Positions 14,957 through 22,061 of a stretch of 26,923 bases of DNA are shown in pieces. The DNA comes from JAJTCH01 sp040386195. GTDB lineage: Bacteria; Pseudomonadota; Alphaproteobacteria; Rickettsiales; UBA1997. Location of the stretch: NCBI GenBank assembly GCA_040386195.1, contig JAZKFV010000008.1, forward strand, positions 1-26,923, in the 5' to 3' direction. Below the pieces are notes generated by a model that worked only from the letters and a program-made list of their open reading frames with translations, had not been told where the DNA came from and did no database searches. The translations under genes were made by a program, and so were the position numbers. Every line of letters begins with the position of its first letter. Position 1 is the stretch's first letter.

Positions 14957-15808
14957 ATGCCAGAACAACCAATTAAAAAATCTAAAAAATATTATTACTT
15001 AGCCGTTTTTTGGTTAACAATTATTGGTTTGGTTTATTTTTCAGGGAAATATCTGATCAATGAATTTCACTATAAACAAGCCAAAGACAACGCTCAAAGC
15101 CAGTTTGCTAATATTGAAACTGAGATTTATCAAACCCCAATAGCTCACAGCGAAGCCAATAAAATTGAAGAAAAGCCTTTAAATCAGAATGAAATTTTAC
15201 TCAAACAACAATTACAAATTTCTGAATTACAAAATAGTTTTAGCGCTTTGCAGCTAGATTTGGCAAGGCTAAAAACCAATGACAGCTTGCCAAAAATTAT
15301 TTTGAGTTTTGTAAAATTGCAAGATTTAATCGCAGCTGGGCAAAATTTTGACAACGAATTACAAAAGCTAGAAGTGCTTTGCCGCGCTGATTTTGCGCTT
15401 ACTGACAAAATTATTAAACTAAAATTAACTCTAAAAAATCAACCAAAAAATCGTCAAGAATTAGCCAAAGAATTTGCCAATTTAATTCCACAAATTAAAG
15501 CTAAACAAGTTGAAATTAAAAGCGGCGGAACTTGGTGGGGAAGGATTAAAGCGGTGATTGCCAGATTTATTATTATCAAAAAAACCGGCGAGAGTAATTC
15601 TGCTTCAGAAGTTGAGTCGGCAATGTTTAAAATTATCAACGCAATTGAAAATAATCGCCTTGATGTAGCCTTGCAAAACGTGGATTTGATTGGAAATGAT
15701 TATCGAGAAATTTTGGCTGGTTTTAGAAATAATTTACAAAGCTCCAGCAATTTTCAGCAAATTAGTAACGAGATTTATAAATATTTGGAAATGTTAAGTA
15801 ACGATTAA
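14957..15808 (+). CDS. Mitofilin/Mic60-like inner-membrane protein
   Basis: This 283-residue protein has the layout of alphaproteobacterial Mic60 homologs: a short basic N-terminus, one membrane helix (about 12-31), a helical and likely coiled-coil periplasmic region (70-160), and a C-terminal segment with 'GGTWWGRIKAVIARFIIIKKTG...VESAMFKIINAIENNRLDVALQNVDLIG'. That segment resembles the mitofilin signature, with its tryptophans followed by a helical pair. Its place directly after hemC-hemD agrees with the known location of bacterial Mic60 genes in heme clusters. Mic60 shapes cristae in mitochondria and intracytoplasmic membranes in some alphaproteobacteria. HemX-type proteins occupy a similar position in gammaproteobacteria and are the main alternative. 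The stop overlaps that of convergent kpsF. Confidence 0.7.
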   Translation: MPEQPIKKSKKYYYLAVFWLTIIGLVYFSGKYLINEFHYKQAKDNAQSQFANIETEIYQTPIAHSEANKIEEKPLNQNEILLKQQLQISELQNSFSALQLDLARLKTNDSLPKIILSFVKLQDLIAAGQNFDNELQKLEVLCRADFALTDKIIKLKLTLKNQPKNRQELAKEFANLIPQIKAKQVEIKSGGTWWGRIKAVIARFIIIKKTGESNSASEVESAMFKIINAIENNRLDVALQNVDLIGNDYREILAGFRNNLQSSSNFQQISNEIYKYLEMLSND

Positions 15809-16773
15809 ACCACTCCGGCTCTAAGACAATCGTGAATATGTAAAATTCCGATCGCTTTTTGATTTGCAACAACAAATAGATTGGTAATTTTTTTCTCATT
15901 CATCAAAGCCACCGCTCCAATTGCAAGCATGTCTGCATCAATAAAAGCTGGGTTTTTAGTCATTAAGTTTTCCGCAGAAAGATTCATAAAATTTTTGTTG
16001 ATATGTCTTCTTAAATCTCCATCAGTAATAATTCCCACCAAATTTCCGGCTTGATCAACAACGCCGGTACAGCCCAAATGCTTAGAAGTCATCTCAAGTA
16101 AAACCTCTTCGATTTTCGCCTCTTTATGAACTATCGGCAAATCTTTTTGCTGACGCATTAAATCTTTCACCTTAATAAATTCGGCGCCCAATTTTCCACC
16201 TGGATGAAAGACGCCGTAATCTTGATTGCTAAAACCTTTAGCTTCCATAAGCGCAATTGCCAAAGCATCACCAAGTGCCAACATCATAGTTGTGGAAGTG
16301 GTTGGAGCTTTGATTTGGGTGGCTTCTGGAACTTCTGGCAAAACCAAAGCAATATCAGAAGCGTTGGCCAATTCAGAATCTTGTCTTCTGACAATACCAA
16401 TCATTGGAATTGAAAATCTTTTGCAATAATAAATTATATCTTTGAGCTCTTTGGTTTCGCCAGAATTGGAAAGTAAAATCACCACATCTTCTTTGGTTAT
16501 CATTCCCAAATCGCCGTGGCTAGCTTCTCCAGGGTGAATTGAAAATGCTGCAGTGCCAGTTGACGCCATAGTTGCGGCAATTTTATTAGCAATGTGACCA
16601 CTTTTGCCCATACCGCTGACAATCACTCTGCCTTTGCTTTTCAAAATTATTTCTACCGCTTGAATAAAACTCTCGCCTAAAAATTCTAACAAAGAATTTA
16701 AACCAGCAATTTCGGCTTCAATGGTTTTTTTGGCTGAATTTATGTAGGATTTTTTGTCTTGATTATTGGTCAT
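15805..16773 (-). CDS. kpsF: Arabinose-5-phosphate isomerase (KpsF/GutQ/KdsD family)
   Basis: This enzyme makes arabinose-5-phosphate, the precursor of Kdo in lipopolysaccharide. The 322-residue form has a SIS sugar-isomerase domain (about 35-170) with 'GRVIVSGMGKSGHIANKIAATMASTGTAAFSIHPGEASHGDLGMI' and 'LLSNSGETKEL', a linker with 'GVFHPGGKLG', and two CBS domains ('VDQAGNLVGIITDGDLRR' in the first). An upstream in-frame ATG at 16806 would add 11 residues; the ATG at 16773 starts nearer to the family N-terminus and leaves 49 bases to the divergent pyrE start. Its stop overlaps the Mic60-like gene's stop by four bases. Presence suggests, but does not prove, Kdo-containing lipopolysaccharide. 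Confidence 0.93.
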   Translation of the reverse strand: MTNNQDKKSYINSAKKTIEAEIAGLNSLLEFLGESFIQAVEIILKSKGRVIVSGMGKSGHIANKIAATMASTGTAAFSIHPGEASHGDLGMITKEDVVILLSNSGETKELKDIIYYCKRFSIPMIGIVRRQDSELANASDIALVLPEVPEATQIKAPTTSTTMMLALGDALAIALMEAKGFSNQDYGVFHPGGKLGAEFIKVKDLMRQQKDLPIVHKEAKIEEVLLEMTSKHLGCTGVVDQAGNLVGIITDGDLRRHINKNFMNLSAENLMTKNPAFIDADMLAIGAVALMNEKKITNLFVVANQKAIGILHIHDCLRAGVV

Positions 16774-16822
16774 TTTGTAAGTAGATTTCGCGTTTCTTAG
16801 GAACACACATTCAAATCGAATT

Positions 16823-17425
16823 ATGTCGCAAAATCAAGATATTTATCTGCAAGAATTTTTAGACGCTAAAGCAATTTTGCAAGGACACTTCATTTTATCT
16901 TCCGGCTTGCACAGCAACACTTATCTACAATGCGCTCGAGTTTTGATGGACGGCGCCAGAGCACAAAGACTTTGCGCGGCATTAGCTGAAAAAATCATTG
17001 GCAGAATGCGTAATAATTTTGCTGATATCGTCGTTTCTCCAGCAATGGGTGGAGTTGTGGTTGGTTATGAAGTGGCAAAACAATTGGGCATTCCAGCAAT
17101 TTTTTGTGAAAGAGTTGAAGGGCAATTTCAATTTCGTCGCGGTTTTGAAATTCGCAAAAACGCTCGGGTTTTAGTGGTTGAAGACGTTATCACTACTGGA
17201 AAATCATCATTAGAAACTTTTGAGTGCGTACAAAAAATGGGCGGCGAAATTGTTGCTGAAGCTTGTTTGGTTGATCGCAGCAATTATGACGACATCACTG
17301 AAAAGCTTGGCGTTCCAGTGGTTTCGCTGATTCAGCTTGATGTAAAAGTTTTCGATCCTAATTCAGTTCCACCGGAGCTAAAAAATATTCCCGCTGTAAA
17401 ACCAGGAAGTCGCTTCATAAAATAG
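16823..17425 (+). CDS. pyrE: Orotate phosphoribosyltransferase
   Basis: PyrE couples orotate to PRPP to form OMP in pyrimidine synthesis. The 200-residue protein has the PRPP-binding motif 'VLVVEDVITTGKS' (residues 116-128), the flexible-loop region 'FCERVEGQFQFRRGFEIRKNARV' (94-115) and an early 'GHFILSSGLHSNTYLQCARVL' substrate segment. The conserved 'PAMGGVVVGYEVAKQLG' is also present. It reads away from kpsF, with 49 bases between the start codons, and is followed 9 bases later by the traT-like gene, which therefore may share its transcript. The ATG at 16823 places 'MSQNQDIYLQEFLDAKAILQGHF' at the N-terminus as expected. Confidence 0.96.
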   Translation: MSQNQDIYLQEFLDAKAILQGHFILSSGLHSNTYLQCARVLMDGARAQRLCAALAEKIIGRMRNNFADIVVSPAMGGVVVGYEVAKQLGIPAIFCERVEGQFQFRRGFEIRKNARVLVVEDVITTGKSSLETFECVQKMGGEIVAEACLVDRSNYDDITEKLGVPVVSLIQLDVKVFDPNSVPPELKNIPAVKPGSRFIK

Positions 17426-17428
17426 GAG
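17424..17428 (+). promoter_or_regulatory. Strong Shine-Dalgarno sequence of traT
   Basis: AGGAG lies six bases ahead of the traT ATG at 17435 and overlaps the pyrE stop codon. It is the only clear ribosome-binding sequence I found ahead of a start in this window, which makes this gene stand out. Confidence 0.75.
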
Positions 17429-17434
17429 TTAAAT

Positions 17435-18082
17435 ATGAAAATTTTAAACAAAATTATTCTATTATTTTCAATTCTCACCCTCACCTCTTGCGCCGCTATT
17501 AGCACCGCAGTTTCTAAAAGAAATTTGGAAGTTAAAACTAAAATGCAAAGTAGCATTTTTCTAAATCCAGTTACTGATAATTTAAAAACTGTTTTTATCC
17601 AAACTCACAACACTTCTGATCAACAATCATTTAATGTTGTTGAGAATTTGCGAAGAGAATTAAGAAAAAAAGATTACCGCGTCACTAATGATCCGGGGCA
17701 ATCACATTATATTTTGCAAATCAACATTCTCCAAGCTGGCAAAACCAGCAAAACTGCTTTAGAAAAATCTCCTTTTGGAGTTTTAGATGCGGTTGGTTTT
17801 GGCGCGGCAGGTGCGATGATTGGTGGCAGAAATGGCAAGATTGGCGGCACAATTATTGGTGGAGTGATTGGCGCTGGAGCTTCTGTGGTGGCTAATTCTT
17901 TGGTTGAAGATGTTTATTATTCAGCAATTACTGATATTAGAATTATTGAAAAGCAAAAAGGTGATAACATTATTTATCAAACTCGAATTTTGAGTTCAGC
18001 AAATAAAGTGAATTTAAAATGGGAAGTTGCTCAGCCGGAATTGGAAAAAGGTTTAGCTAATTCAATTGCTGGCGTGTTTTAG
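17435..18082 (+). CDS. traT: TraT-family outer-membrane lipoprotein
   Basis: This 215-residue lipoprotein resembles TraT, the plasmid F surface-exclusion and serum-resistance protein. The signal peptide ends in the lipobox LTSC with Cys19, followed by 'AAISTAVSKRNLEVKTKMQSSIFLNPV', very close to F TraT's AMSTAIKKRNLEVKTQM. The middle has two hydrophobic glycine-rich stretches ('GFGAAGAMIGGRNGKIGGTIIGGVIGAGASVVANSLVEDVYYSAITDIRI'). The C-terminus 'YQTRILSSANKVNLKWEVAQPELEKGLANSIAGVF' again follows TraT. No other conjugation genes are present. It is preceded by a strong Shine-Dalgarno sequence, and its last 21 bases overlap convergent hemB. A chromosomal role in envelope protection is plausible but unproven. 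Confidence 0.9.
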   Translation: MKILNKIILLFSILTLTSCAAISTAVSKRNLEVKTKMQSSIFLNPVTDNLKTVFIQTHNTSDQQSFNVVENLRRELRKKDYRVTNDPGQSHYILQINILQAGKTSKTALEKSPFGVLDAVGFGAAGAMIGGRNGKIGGTIIGGVIGAGASVVANSLVEDVYYSAITDIRIIEKQKGDNIIYQTRILSSANKVNLKWEVAQPELEKGLANSIAGVF

Positions 18083-19063
18083 TTGAGCTGCAATTTCCAT
18101 GGCTCCGTAAGTTATAATTGCTGTTGCTCCCGCTCTTTTAAAAGCAATCAAAGTTTCATATAATCCAGCATCAAAATCTAAAATTCCTTCTTTAGCGGCA
18201 AGTTTCAACATCGCATATTCGCTGCTCACTTGATAAGAAATTATTGGCAAATTGCAGATTTGTTTTGCCTTGGCAACAATATCTAAATAAGGCAATCCGG
18301 GCTTGATAATTAGCATATCCGCACCTTCCGCAACATCTAAATTTATTTCTCGAATTGCTTCAGCGCAGTTTCTAAAATCCATCTGATAATTTTTCTTATC
18401 ACCAACGCTTAAATTTTTATCCGATCCAATTGCATTTCTAAAAGCTCCATAAAAATTGGAAGCATATTTTGCTGCGTAAGACATAATGCCAATATTTTCA
18501 AAACCGTGTTGATCCAAATATTTTCTAATTTCACCAACTCGCCCATCCATCATATCGGAAGGCGCAACAATATCACAGCCGGCTTTAGCTTGCACCAAAG
18601 CTTGTTTGCATAAAATTTCAATTGTTTGATCATTCAAAACTAATCCATCTTTGCCGAGCAAACCATCGTGACCATGCGAAGTATAAGGATCTAAAGCCAC
18701 ATCACAAATCACTCCAATTTCGGGAACTTGTTTTTTAATTGCCCTCACCGCCTGACAAATCAAATTATCAGCATTCAAAGCTTCGCGACCATCAGCGGTT
18801 TTTAATTTTGGATTAGTTGCTGGAAAAAGCATTATCGCTGGGATGCCTAAATCTCTGGCTTTACGGATTTCTTTAATCAATAAATCAATTGAAAAACGAA
18901 ACTGATTTGGCAAAGTTTTAATCGCTTCTTTTTTGTTTTTGCCCTCAATGACAAAAAACGGCATGATCAAATCGCTTGAATGTAAGCGAGTTTCCGCCAA
19001 TAATTCTCTGATCCACGGCGATTTGCGATTTCTTCTCGGGCGCGAGTTTAAAAAATTCGACAT
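18062..19063 (-). CDS. hemB: Porphobilinogen synthase (5-aminolevulinate dehydratase)
   Basis: HemB condenses two 5-aminolevulinate molecules to porphobilinogen. The 333-residue protein has both active-site lysines: Lys199 in 'MSYAAKYASNFYGAFRNA' and Schiff-base Lys254 in 'LIIKPGLPYLDIV'. The metal-site segment reads 'DVALDPYTSHGHDG' (121-134), with aspartates instead of the three cysteines of zinc enzymes, so it is the magnesium-dependent type known from alphaproteobacteria and plants. The family-like N-terminus 'RPRRNRKSPWIRELLAETRL' supports the ATG at 19063, only 8 bases from the divergent trpC start. It ends inside the 3' end of traT. Confidence 0.96.
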   Translation of the reverse strand: MSNFLNSRPRRNRKSPWIRELLAETRLHSSDLIMPFFVIEGKNKKEAIKTLPNQFRFSIDLLIKEIRKARDLGIPAIMLFPATNPKLKTADGREALNADNLICQAVRAIKKQVPEIGVICDVALDPYTSHGHDGLLGKDGLVLNDQTIEILCKQALVQAKAGCDIVAPSDMMDGRVGEIRKYLDQHGFENIGIMSYAAKYASNFYGAFRNAIGSDKNLSVGDKKNYQMDFRNCAEAIREINLDVAEGADMLIIKPGLPYLDIVAKAKQICNLPIISYQVSSEYAMLKLAAKEGILDFDAGLYETLIAFKRAGATAIITYGAMEIAAQLKHASN

Positions 19064-19068
19064 ATAAA

Positions 19069-19098
19069 TTTATGAATATTTTAGAAAAGATTTGTCAA
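19069..19098 (-). promoter_or_regulatory. Possible hemB promoter inside the trpC start region
   Basis: On the minus strand a perfect TTGACA (plus 19093-19098) and CATAAA (plus 19069-19074, four of six) are 18 bases apart. Transcription would begin at about the hemB start codon (19063), giving a leaderless or nearly leaderless mRNA. The elements lie within the first codons of trpC. Confidence 0.4.
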
Positions 19099-19860
19099 GA
19101 TAAGCAATTAGAGGTTAGAGGCAAGAAAAAATTGCTTTCTGGGCAGGAAATTTGTGCGCAAATTAAATGCGCCGATCATAAACCAAAAGATTTTGCCGCG
19201 GCAATTGAAGAAAAATTAAAGCAAAATAAATGCGCAATTATCGCCGAAGTTAAAAAAGCTTCACCGAGCAAAGGCATAATCCGCGCCGATTTTGACCCAG
19301 TTGCAATTGCTAAAACCTATCAAGAAAACGGCGCAACTTGTCTTTCGGTTTTGACTGATGAAAAATATTTTATGGGCAAAAATGAATATTTATCGGCGAT
19401 TCGCAAAGAAGTTGATTTGCCGATTTTAAGAAAAGATTTTATCATCGACCCATACCAAATCTGGGAAGCCAAACTCATTGGCGCGGATTGCATTTTGTTA
19501 ATTATGGCGATGCTTTCCGAAAAACAAGCAATTGAATTAGAGCAAACCGCGCTTGATATTGGGCTTTCGGTATTAATTGAAATTCACGATGAAGAAGAAT
19601 TGCAAAAAGCTTTAAAACTAAAAAGCCGTTTGATTGGTATCAATAATCGTAATTTAAAAACTTTTGAAATTAGCCTTTCAACCAGCGTTGATCTGGCTAC
19701 AAAAATTCCTCAAGATAAAATTATCATTTGCGAAAGCGGAATTTTTACTAAAGCGGATATTCTAGAAATGCAGAAAATTAGCATTAATGCCTTTTTAGTT
19801 GGTGAATCTTTGATGCGACAAGGTGATATTGGTTTGGCACTAAGAAATTTGTTAAAATAA
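19072..19860 (+). CDS. trpC: Indole-3-glycerol phosphate synthase
   Basis: TrpC closes the indole ring in tryptophan synthesis. The 262-residue TIM-barrel protein starts 'MNILEKICQDKQLEVRGKK', the family N-terminus. It carries 'IIAEVKKASPSKGIIRADFDPVAIA' (about 57-80; Glu59 and Lys61 at the active site), 'LRKDFIIDPYQIWEAKLIGADCILLI' (119-144), 'LIEIHDEEEL', 'IGINNRNLKTFE' and 'ICESGIF'. It is a single-function enzyme; TrpF is encoded separately at 25004, and other trp genes are absent. The start is only 8 bases from the divergent hemB start, so its promoter must lie inside hemB or very close to the ATG. It ends just before the toxin-antitoxin promoter. Confidence 0.96.
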   Translation: MNILEKICQDKQLEVRGKKKLLSGQEICAQIKCADHKPKDFAAAIEEKLKQNKCAIIAEVKKASPSKGIIRADFDPVAIAKTYQENGATCLSVLTDEKYFMGKNEYLSAIRKEVDLPILRKDFIIDPYQIWEAKLIGADCILLIMAMLSEKQAIELEQTALDIGLSVLIEIHDEEELQKALKLKSRLIGINNRNLKTFEISLSTSVDLATKIPQDKIIICESGIFTKADILEMQKISINAFLVGESLMRQGDIGLALRNLLK

Positions 19861-19871
19861 TAAATCCCACA

Positions 19872-19900
19872 TTGACATTTTCCCACTTTTGGTTTTCAAT
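19872..19900 (+). promoter_or_regulatory. Promoter of the toxin-antitoxin pair
   Basis: A perfect TTGACA (19872-19877) and TTCAAT (19895-19900, four of six) are separated by the optimal 17 bases in the gap between trpC and the antitoxin gene. Transcription would start near 19907, 27 bases ahead of the antitoxin ATG. Confidence 0.5.
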
Positions 19901-19933
19901 AAACAAAGCTTTAAATCAATCCAAAACCCCACA

Positions 19934-20191
19934 ATGACTACAATCGCAATATCAAAAACACTTAGACCAGACAATAAAGGCAGAATATGCTTGAGCAGTT
20001 TTTTAACTGAGAATATCAGCAGTTTTAAGGCTTATTTAGATAAAAATCACCGCATTATTCTTGAGCCTTTTGCTGAAATACCAGCCAAAGAATTATGGCT
20101 GCATCAAAACCCCAAGGCTATGGCTTCAGTTAAAAAAGGTTTAAAACAATCTTCTAAAAATAAAGTTAAATCTTTAGGCAGTTTTAGTTAA
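19934..20191 (+). CDS. Antitoxin of a RelE/ParE-type module, AbrB-like N-terminus
   Basis: This 85-residue protein precedes a RelE-like toxin gene by 18 bases. Residues 4-50 ('IAISKTLRPDNKGRICLSSFLTENISSFKAYLDKNHRIILEPFAEI') look like a short AbrB/MazE-type swapped-hairpin DNA-binding domain. The C-terminal part ('PAKELWLHQNPKAMASVKKGLKQSSKNKVKSLGSFS') is the toxin-binding tail seen in a widespread family of such antitoxins ('EIPA.E.WL..N..A..SVK.GL......S.GSF', recalled from other genomes). An upstream in-frame ATG at 19889 overlaps the predicted promoter, so the ATG at 19934 is chosen. It probably represses its own promoter. No Shine-Dalgarno sequence is present. Confidence 0.8.
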   Translation: MTTIAISKTLRPDNKGRICLSSFLTENISSFKAYLDKNHRIILEPFAEIPAKELWLHQNPKAMASVKKGLKQSSKNKVKSLGSFS

Positions 20192-20209
20192 TTACCAACA
20201 TTCACCACA

Positions 20210-20509
20210 ATGACCAAATTCAATCTTTTATTCACTGTTGAAGCAGAAAAGCAATTAAGAAAAATAGAAAAAGAACATTCTTTGGTAAAACGTTATAAGG
20301 CAATAATTAAAACACTCGGATATCTAGAAAATAATCCAAAACATCCAAGTTTAAACACTCACAAATATAGTTCTTTATCTGGAGAAAATGGTGAAGAAAT
20401 TTTTGAGTGCTATGCTGAAAATAACACTCCGGCGGCTTATCGTATTTTCTGGCATTACGGGCCAAATAGAAATTTTATTACCATCATCGCTATAATTCCT
20501 CATCCTTAA
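20210..20509 (+). CDS. RelE/ParE-superfamily toxin
   Basis: This 99-residue basic protein resembles RelE/ParE toxins. It begins 'FNLLFTVEAEKQLRKIEKEHSLVKRYKAIIKTLGYLENNPKHPSLNTHKYSSLSGENGEEIFECYAENNTPAAYRIFWHYGP', showing the helix pair and the central beta strands of the fold. It ends 'NFITIIAIIPHP', a C-terminal signature I associate with one widespread toxin subfamily. It follows the antitoxin by 18 bases and precedes der by 12. RelE members cut mRNA on the ribosome and ParE members attack gyrase; sequence alone does not say which applies. The frame is intact, so the module is probably active. Confidence 0.82.
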   Translation: MTKFNLLFTVEAEKQLRKIEKEHSLVKRYKAIIKTLGYLENNPKHPSLNTHKYSSLSGENGEEIFECYAENNTPAAYRIFWHYGPNRNFITIIAIIPHP

Positions 20510-20521
20510 TAATTAGAATAA

Positions 20522-21970
20522 ATGACTTTCAAAATCGCCGTTATTGGCAGACCTAATGTTGGTAAATCTACTTTGTTCAATAAGCTGGTGGGCAGAAGTT
20601 TGGCAATTGTTGATGATATGCCCGGAGTAACGAGGGATCGCCGGGAAGCGATGGGACAATTGGGGCCGATGGAGTTTATGGTTATTGATACTGCGGGGTT
20701 GGAAAATGAAATTAACGATGCGGCTTTGGAAAAAAGAATGGTGGCGCAAACCCAGATTGCAGTTATTGATGCGGATCTATGTTTGTTTGTGGTTGATGGC
20801 AAAGCTGGAATTACTTCGGCGGATCTACATTTTGCCAATTGGTTGCGCAATTCTGGCAAAAACGCAATTTTGGTGGTTAATAAACAAGAAGGCAAAGATG
20901 GAGAATTTTTTGGGCGGGAATATTACAAATTAGGTTTCAAAGAAATGGTCGGAATTTCCGCGGAACATAAGGAAGGATTCAATAATTTATATGACGCAAT
21001 TGAACCGTTTTATGATGAATATAATAAAAATTTTGGTGAAGTTTTGGCTGAAGAAGAAAATGATAAGAGAATTCAAATTGCCATTATTGGCAAGCCTAAC
21101 GCTGGAAAATCAACCTTTCTCAATAGTTTGCTGGGTAAAGAGCGCCTAATCACTGGACCAGAAGCGGGAATTACGCGTGATGCAATTGCCATTGATTGGC
21201 AATTTGAAGGTTATCAAATTCGCTTGATCGACACTGCCGGAATTAGACGCAAAGCCAATGTGCAGCAAAAATTGGAAACGCTTTCAGTTGCTGATAGCTT
21301 GCGTTCAATCCGTTTTGCGCAGATTGTAATTATGTTGATTGATGTCAGTTCAATTCAATATAAAGCCCAAACTATGGATTTTATTTTGGATCACCAAGAT
21401 TTGGCAATTGCGCAAATGGTTGTAAATGAAGGTCGCGGCTTGGTTTTTGCGATTAATAAATTCGATTTAGTTCCCAACAAAGACGAAATGATTAAAGAAA
21501 TTCGTTTGCAATTAGACAAAACTATGCCCGAAATTGTTGGCGCACCAATCATTCCAATTTCTGCGATCAATGATCACAACGTGAAAAAAACTTTGCAATT
21601 TGCTATTAAAGTTTATGAAGAATGGCAAGCTTATATTCCAACCAACAAACTCAACGATTGGCTGCGCATTGCTGAAAGCAAACACGCGCCAATTTTGGTC
21701 AAAGGCAAGCCGACCAAATTAAAATATATGACTCAAGCCAAAAAGCGTCCGCCAACTTTTGCACTTTTCACCAACTATCCCAAAGCCATTTCCGGCGCTT
21801 ACAGCCGTTATTTGGTAAATTCTCTGCGGGAATATTTTAATTTAAAACTAACGCCAATTCGTTTGTTACTGCGCAAAAGTGAAAATCCTTTTGAAGGCAG
21901 AAAGGAAAAAACTTTCTCTAAAAAACGCGAAACTGGAGTCAATAATAGAACCAAAAAATCAGCCAAATAA
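20522..21970 (+). CDS. der: Ribosome-assembly GTPase Der (EngA)
   Basis: Der is an essential double GTPase of 50S ribosome assembly. The 482-residue protein has two G domains. The first has P-loop 'GRPNVGKS' (9-16), 'DTAG' (56-59) and 'NKQE' (120-123); its NKxE in place of NKxD is, from memory, usual for alphaproteobacterial Der. The second has P-loop 'GKPNAGKS' (190-197), 'DTAG' (237-240) and 'NKFD'. A C-terminal KH-like domain ('PIRLLLRKSENPFEGRK') and a lysine-rich tail follow. Length is normal. It starts 12 bases after the toxin gene and may be co-transcribed from the toxin-antitoxin promoter unless it has its own. Confidence 0.97.
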   Translation: MTFKIAVIGRPNVGKSTLFNKLVGRSLAIVDDMPGVTRDRREAMGQLGPMEFMVIDTAGLENEINDAALEKRMVAQTQIAVIDADLCLFVVDGKAGITSADLHFANWLRNSGKNAILVVNKQEGKDGEFFGREYYKLGFKEMVGISAEHKEGFNNLYDAIEPFYDEYNKNFGEVLAEEENDKRIQIAIIGKPNAGKSTFLNSLLGKERLITGPEAGITRDAIAIDWQFEGYQIRLIDTAGIRRKANVQQKLETLSVADSLRSIRFAQIVIMLIDVSSIQYKAQTMDFILDHQDLAIAQMVVNEGRGLVFAINKFDLVPNKDEMIKEIRLQLDKTMPEIVGAPIIPISAINDHNVKKTLQFAIKVYEEWQAYIPTNKLNDWLRIAESKHAPILVKGKPTKLKYMTQAKKRPPTFALFTNYPKAISGAYSRYLVNSLREYFNLKLTPIRLLLRKSENPFEGRKEKTFSKKRETGVNNRTKKSAK

Positions 21971-22061
21971 CTGCGGATTATTAGATTGCTTTTGTTAATT
22001 ATTTTAGTTAGATTTTCTTAACTTTCTTCACCTCCAATTCATCAACATTTTAGAAATAAAA

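Noticed and set aside
16774..16806. kpsF start at 16806
   Set aside because: It adds 11 residues not expected in the family; the ATG at 16773 is more likely, although this is not proven.
20506..20895. Minus-strand open frames over the start of der
   Set aside because: They are antisense to the conserved first G domain of der and show codon-shadow composition only.
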